Shown here piece by piece: positions 59,761 through 64,000 of a DNA stretch of 64,000 nt. The notes below the pieces were generated by a model. That model did not search any database and was not told where the DNA came from. It worked only from the letters and a program-made list of their open reading frames with translations. Position 1 is the stretch's first letter. Every line of letters starts with the position of its first letter. The DNA lies in assembly GCA_022478985.1 (NCBI GenBank), contig JAKSZP010014464.1, positions 186,001 to 250,000 of the forward strand. Direction: 5' to 3'. The translations under genes and the position numbers were made by a program. The stretch comes from Massospora cicadina. Taxonomy: Eukaryota; Entomophthoromycota; Entomophthoromycetes; Entomophthorales; Entomophthoraceae.

Positions 59761-59899
59761 GATTCAGAGATTTGATGCCTTGTCATCATTGGAACTAGGT
59801 AACCCTTCTTTGAGAGGGGGGAAAAGTGGGATTGAACCGGGGAAGCCTGTAACGGAATTATAAAAATGTAAATCTCATCCAAGTCTTGACTATCCAGGC

Positions 59900-60737
59900 C
59901 CTGTCAGAGATGAGATAAACCCAAAAAGGCTCAGCACCAGGAACGCTGGCCTTGTCAGCTTAAGGGAGGCAATTGAACTGAAGGGAAATATTAATGGAAA
60001 GGAATTCAGAACTGGAAAGAAAAGTTTGACTTGGGAGTAAATGATTCAGAAAGGAATATCATTTGGAAAGAAGGCTTTCAAGGCAGGGGTAAACTGGGGG
60101 GAGGAACACTATCTTGCAAAACATTTGTAAACGGGCCTCATATGAAACCATGCACATGTTGGGCACAGTATCAGTGGGGAGCAAGGAAGAAGAGAAGTGA
60201 ACGAACGTGCCCAGAAGAGCCAGCAGTGGACATACCTTTCAGGAAGCCCTTTCACAAGGCTTTTGCAAAGGGCTCAGTATAACACCAGGATGCGCCAATC
60301 TTTTAAAATCTGAGTCCCGAGGCTCAATGGGAAGTGTAAATTGGTATGTACCAAAGTGGGTTTGCACCAAAGCCTAGGAACAAAAGTTAGCGAAAACAAG
60401 GGCCTTTTTGGCCTCAAAAATATTGTATACGGCAACCTCAGGGCAATTAGCAAGTGTAGATGACAAGTAGGCATTTATGAGCTCCAACATCAAATCAAGC
60501 TCAGACCAATGAAGCCACACTGCATGCGCGTAAGGGTTAAACAAGATTGTTGGAAGTTAAGATATAAAAAAGGGAAAACAAGAAGTCAGTAAGGAGATCC
60601 CCATTTGAAGTGAATTGATGCTGGATAAAGGTTTCTTGTGGCTGAACAGCTTCAGAAGCACTAAGAGTTAAAGAGAGAGTCGAAGGAAGATCCTTCTCAA
60701 CCCATTGGGATGTTTGATGGACAGTACTTGAAGCCAA
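59900..60737 (-). pseudogene. Element F antisense ORF remnant
   Basis: Minus-strand open stretches at 60,737-60,537 and 60,474-60,274 plus a linking frame carry blocks similar to element B's antisense protein. F reads DLLTDFLF (60,599-60,576) where B has DLLSEFLF. F reads WSELDLMLELINAYLSS then KKALVFANFCS where B has LPYAELQAQVTEALTLA then YALLFAGQVLQ, with similar spacing. The N-terminal part reads MASSTVHQTSQWVEKDLPST. Several stops. Function unknown; its position between pol and the 3' LTR is the same as in B. Confidence 0.45.
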
Positions 60738-61018
60738 AGGGCCTGCTCAGGTTCATAAATGATTGGTGAAGTCACAGTGGGATGCAAAGCCGAACTCTCA
60801 AGTACTGTGGAAGCGTAGCTGGTTAATCCAGCTTAAGAAATTGTGGGCAACAAGCCTGAGTTGACCATAGAGCACCACATGGACTTGCTCAATCTTAAGA
60901 AGACTTGACTTCCTGAGTCAGAAAAGGCTTTCAATATATTGTTCATATTTATGATGAGCTCAAAATGTTAGACATTGTGACCCAGGAAGAAGGTTAACTG
61001 CTATTTATATCCAGTCAA

Positions 61019-61029
61019 GGTGGGGGAAA
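61019..61029 (+). promoter_or_regulatory. Element F polypurine tract
   Basis: AAGGTGGGGGAAA precedes TGTTGAG of the 3' LTR, as expected for the plus-strand primer. Confidence 0.75.
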
Positions 61030-61915
61030 TGTTGAGTAGTTGACTGGACTAATCGTCAGATATTCAATAGGGACATAATAATGTTAACATTCTTAATTTA
61101 TTATAGATCATATTAGATATTAGTGATTATGGTTCAGGGATATTTTAAGCTTATGCAAGGCTTGGGATCCGTGGCATAGCAATTCCATTTAATAATATTT
61201 GACTATGATGACATGCGCCCAAGGGATTTTTCTGGTTAGGTCAGACTTAATAACAATATTTGAAATGATGATTCAGGCATGTGTGATTTGTTGGTCTATG
61301 TCAAAATTAGTTTTTAATGTCAATTGAGTTTTTGATTGAATTAATTACTTATTAGTGGTATAAATCGCCTTGCTATGTGCTGCCAATTGCTTGAGAAGAG
61401 CATTGGTTCATCTATTTGCAGATGCACCAGAAACGCTGCTAAGGAATATTTTCTGAGTTTGACACTGACCTTGAGTCCATGTGAGATGCACCTGAGCCAA
61501 AAGGGTTGTTGATCTTTAACAAATTTATTACATGTTTATGGCCAAGTGCCATTTGAAAATGAGGCGTCATGGGTATGATGTGGTGAACATCAAACCCTAT
61601 AAATTATCTCCAAGCTGATACTAATAAAGCACAATCAACTATTACCATAAGTTCATAGTTTAATATATAAGTAAATTTTTGTATCTAGTACACTATGTTG
61701 TATTAGGTTGAGAAATTACTTGGTATAAGAAGGATCAGGGCAGCGTGCCATTTTTCAAGTAACAACAGAATACTACTTCAAAGTGTTATTACCAAGGAGT
61801 TATATCTTAACTATAGTCACCATCTGGTCTATTGTCACCATACAATAGACGTTTGAAACTCCACCTTACCGCAGAAGAAGAACCAGCCATCCAAAGTAAG
61901 ATAAAAAATTCAACA
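61030..61915 (+). repeat. Element F 3' LTR
   Basis: Second LTR copy, 886 bases, ending ATTCAACA directly before the right-hand TCTAT target duplication. It differs from the 5' copy at many scattered positions, so F is an old insertion. Confidence 0.9.
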
Positions 61916-63130
61916 TCTATGAATCTGCCATGGAAGGCGCAACTGAACAACAAAAAGTCAAGCACATCCTACCTCTCCTGAGTCCCATGGCTCAAGAGGT
62001 GGTGGTCCCTCATATGGACACTCTGAGTACATGGGCAGAGGTTAAGGATGCGCTGACTGCTGAATTTGTCTCAGCGCAACGTTTGAAGAGGAGGACGCAG
62101 GCCTTTATTCGCCTCATTATGAAAAAAATAGAATCGCTCAGCACCTTTGTTAATCAATTTTATGGTGAAACTCAGCCTCTTACTTGCAAAAATGTTATAT
62201 TATGATGATGTCCTCGCTGCCATTATAACTGGCTTAGCTTCTCAGCCTTCTTTGACGTGACATCCTGTCTCCATTAAACGCACATCTGTACTTTTTGTGA
62301 TAACAAGGAGGCGCTACCAGAGGTTGAATATATCTATAACGATGAGGCTACTTCAGAAGTTGTGCCAAATTCACAAGTCTTAACAATTGAGGACTTTTCA
62401 AATATAGTCCCTCAAAAGGGATCCCAGATTATCTCTATGGCCCCACCTGTGCTTTGTTAATACCCTGAGACCAGCACCTGAGGTGCAGCTCAAACCTGGT
62501 CTACCTCCACACTTGCAAGCGTGAAGTTACTAAGCCAGTGAGTCAGAGTGCGCTACCATCAGTGGGGCCGAGTTCTCTGCCTCTAACTGCGGGTAAAGTT
62601 CATTGTTTACCAACTATTGAGCCTCTACTCCGCCCCAAGCCCACTGCGGAGAGGTCTGTCCCAGTGGCCCTAAAGGATGCTCTAAAACACAAACCTCTCC
62701 CCTAGGAGGCAGTTACTCCCACCAACCACGATCCAAGTACAAGGCCGCTCAAGCTAAGCTGCCTGCTCCTCCAATGATCATAGCTGCGGGTGGCCCACCA
62801 GCTATCAAAGTTATGGTTTACACCATCACCCCCTTCTAGCATCCACCCAATGTGTGTGAGCAACCCTTCTGATGACAAGTCTGGAGGGGGTTATAAGTAA
62901 TCTGGTTATTATGTCCTAGGAGCCCCTGCCAAAGTAGCTATACCAGATTGGCTGAACCCTGAATAAGTAGATAAAGTCCTGATCTCATAAGAAGCCTACC
63001 TCATCAAAGTTCTGGGGTGCCCTGTGTTATTGATACTGCTAGAAACGCAGACCATGTTATTGTTTCGATGATCCAACCAATTCATCATGTTCACACACTA
63101 CAGTCCAAAAAATAACTATTTCAAGACAGC
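61916..63130 (+). pseudogene. Element G gag, 3' part
   Basis: The frame from 61,930 reads MEGATEQQKVKHILPLLSPM then a capsid-like helix, WAEVKDALTAEF, similar in arrangement to B (YAEAKTAIIKEF) and F (YARVKEAVLHEF). After about 62,205 the reading is broken; 62,460-62,830 is Pro/Ser-rich. No zinc knuckle was found. Confidence 0.6.
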
Positions 63131-63139
63131 TAGAAAGCT

Positions 63140-63560
63140 TGCCTCTACTCTCCAACTTAAGGAAGTATTAGCTCTCACCCCTAACTTTAGTGGGACCATA
63201 ACTAAGGTTGAAGTCATTATCCAAAAATTTTGGGTTAGGGCGATCTTTGACACTGGATCTCATGAACATTCTATCTTCCAAGCTGATCAAGAAAATTAAG
63301 CTGGCTTCTGATCTTGAGTAAACGTAGGACATTAGACTGACAGGTCCCAACAACACCCGTGCTGTTGGTGCTTTTTCTCCTTGCCTATTTGGGTTAGAAA
63401 AGCTCATCTTGTCAGCTCCCACCGTGGCCTTGGACAATAACACTTACAACATGCTTATTGGAACGCAGTTTATGATTGAGTATGAATGTATAAATGGCAT
63501 GAAACAGGGTCATTTTTCACTACTACGTTATGAAGTCCCTCTAATTTTTAACAATGAAGA
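63140..63560 (+). pseudogene. Element G protease
   Basis: VRAIFDTGS at about 63,235-63,262 keeps the D-T-G triad. A frameshift follows, after which NILSSKLIKKIKLASDLE continues the block (compare INVISSQLVK in E). NNTYNMLIGTQFMIEYE at about 63,440-63,485 is the second conserved block. The enzyme would be inactive because of the shift. Confidence 0.7.
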
Positions 63561-63569
63561 ACCCAATTA

Positions 63570-64000
63570 AAAGGAATATCCTGCTTAGTTGAGTACCCTC
63601 CTATGCCTTACTTTTATTTTACACGACTTCTGAACGCAACATAAGTTTCCTGATTTGGTGGATGCTTTGGAGGGCATTACTTTTTTCGCTTAATAGGAAA
63701 CAGTAATCAAGGCTGGTAAACAACAGGTGTTGCTACCAACATTATGCTACAGATCATCAGAGCCTGTCTGCTGCACATAACAAGCATTGATGGAGTAAGC
63801 TCCTTAGAACCCCTGGTGTTGCTAGGTATACTAGACCCTACCTATCAATGACCCATTTATATCTTATTGGGAATACTAATAACCCATCATAGTCAAAAAA
63901 CATCAAGAGTTAGGGAAAGATCTGCTATTTTCTCAATGAGATTTAGCGTCCACTTTATAGGGTCAATGTTTGATAAGGGTTTACCCACTGACCAGTTGGT
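63570..64000 (+). other. Element G protease-RT linker, cut by window end
   Basis: The expected start of RT lies here, but no RT motif is reached before the window ends. Open pieces are short and interrupted by stops. Confidence 0.35.

Larger units (their letters stand above)
52334..61915 (+). mobile_element. Element F: full-length Ty3/gypsy retrotransposon inserted in element G
   Basis: LTRs at 52,334-53,207 and 61,030-61,915 start TGTTGAGTAGTTGACTGGAC and end CAACA. Perfect target duplications TCTAT lie at 52,329-52,333 and 61,916-61,920. Interior order on the plus strand: Gag, CCHC finger, protease, RT, RNase H, integrase, A-rich tract, antisense ORF remnant, polypurine tract. It resembles element B throughout, but is more decayed in its sense genes. 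Confidence 0.92.
52070..64000 (+). mobile_element. Element G: gypsy element split by element F, running off the window
   Basis: The left part (52,070-52,333) has the primer site and the start of Gag; the right part (61,916-64,000) continues Gag in the same frame, then protease. Element F with its duplicated TCTAT lies between. G is therefore older than F at this site. RT and the rest lie beyond the window. Confidence 0.75.

Noticed and set aside
60031..60282. Plus-strand frame of 83 codons after element F integrase as an envelope-like gene
   Set aside because: No signal peptide or membrane segment, and the opposite strand shows the blocks shared with element B's antisense ORF.

Overview
This looks like nuclear DNA from a repeat-rich eukaryote, most likely a fungus. 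The window holds one convincing host gene and otherwise a graveyard of decayed Ty3/gypsy LTR retrotransposons. The host gene encodes Sec16, the scaffold of COPII vesicle formation at ER exit sites. It has a C-terminal region of the fungal/animal type, 4 exons and 1,538 predicted residues. Its exons are GC- and CpG-rich. The flanks are AT-rich and littered with CGA-to-TGA, CAG-to-TAG and GAC-to-AAC changes, the pattern expected from C-to-T decay (methylated-CpG deamination or a RIP-like process). I cannot name the species; the element load and decay would suit a rust or another fungus with a large genome.

Layout. 1-1,670: pieces of an LTR family around about 0.9 kb of unknown DNA. 1,690-7,100: element A, minus strand, chromovirus-like pol (PR-RT-RH-IN-possible chromodomain) flanked by about 340-bp direct repeats. 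7,780-17,918: element B, a full-length plus-strand gypsy element with both LTRs, a near-perfect 5-bp target duplication, and a solo LTR (11,049-11,643, duplication GGCAT) nested between protease and RT. 18,456-23,318: SEC16. 23,319-27,400: no recognisable gene. 27,400-28,700: integrase remnant H, minus strand. 30,540-41,200: element C, plus strand, with minus-strand ORFs. 42,700-47,400: element D, minus strand. 48,200-50,800: element E, plus strand, gag-protease only. 52,070-64,000: element G, split by the full-length element F (52,334-61,915, perfect duplication TCTAT).

Three things stand out. First, B, F and probably C carry a related reading frame in antisense between integrase and 3' LTR, separated from pol by an A-rich tract. 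Second, the Gag proteins of C and E contain collagen-like Gly-X-Y tracts next to possible coiled coils. Third, the 3' end of SEC16 is interrupted by two very short introns (33 and 36 nt) whose removal restores the conserved C-terminal region.

All retroelement genes appear dead: every pol copy has in-frame stops or shifts, and several have lost catalytic aspartates by the same CpG transition. Reading-frame calls in these elements come from translating by eye across stops, so boundaries are approximate unless an LTR edge or target duplication is given.
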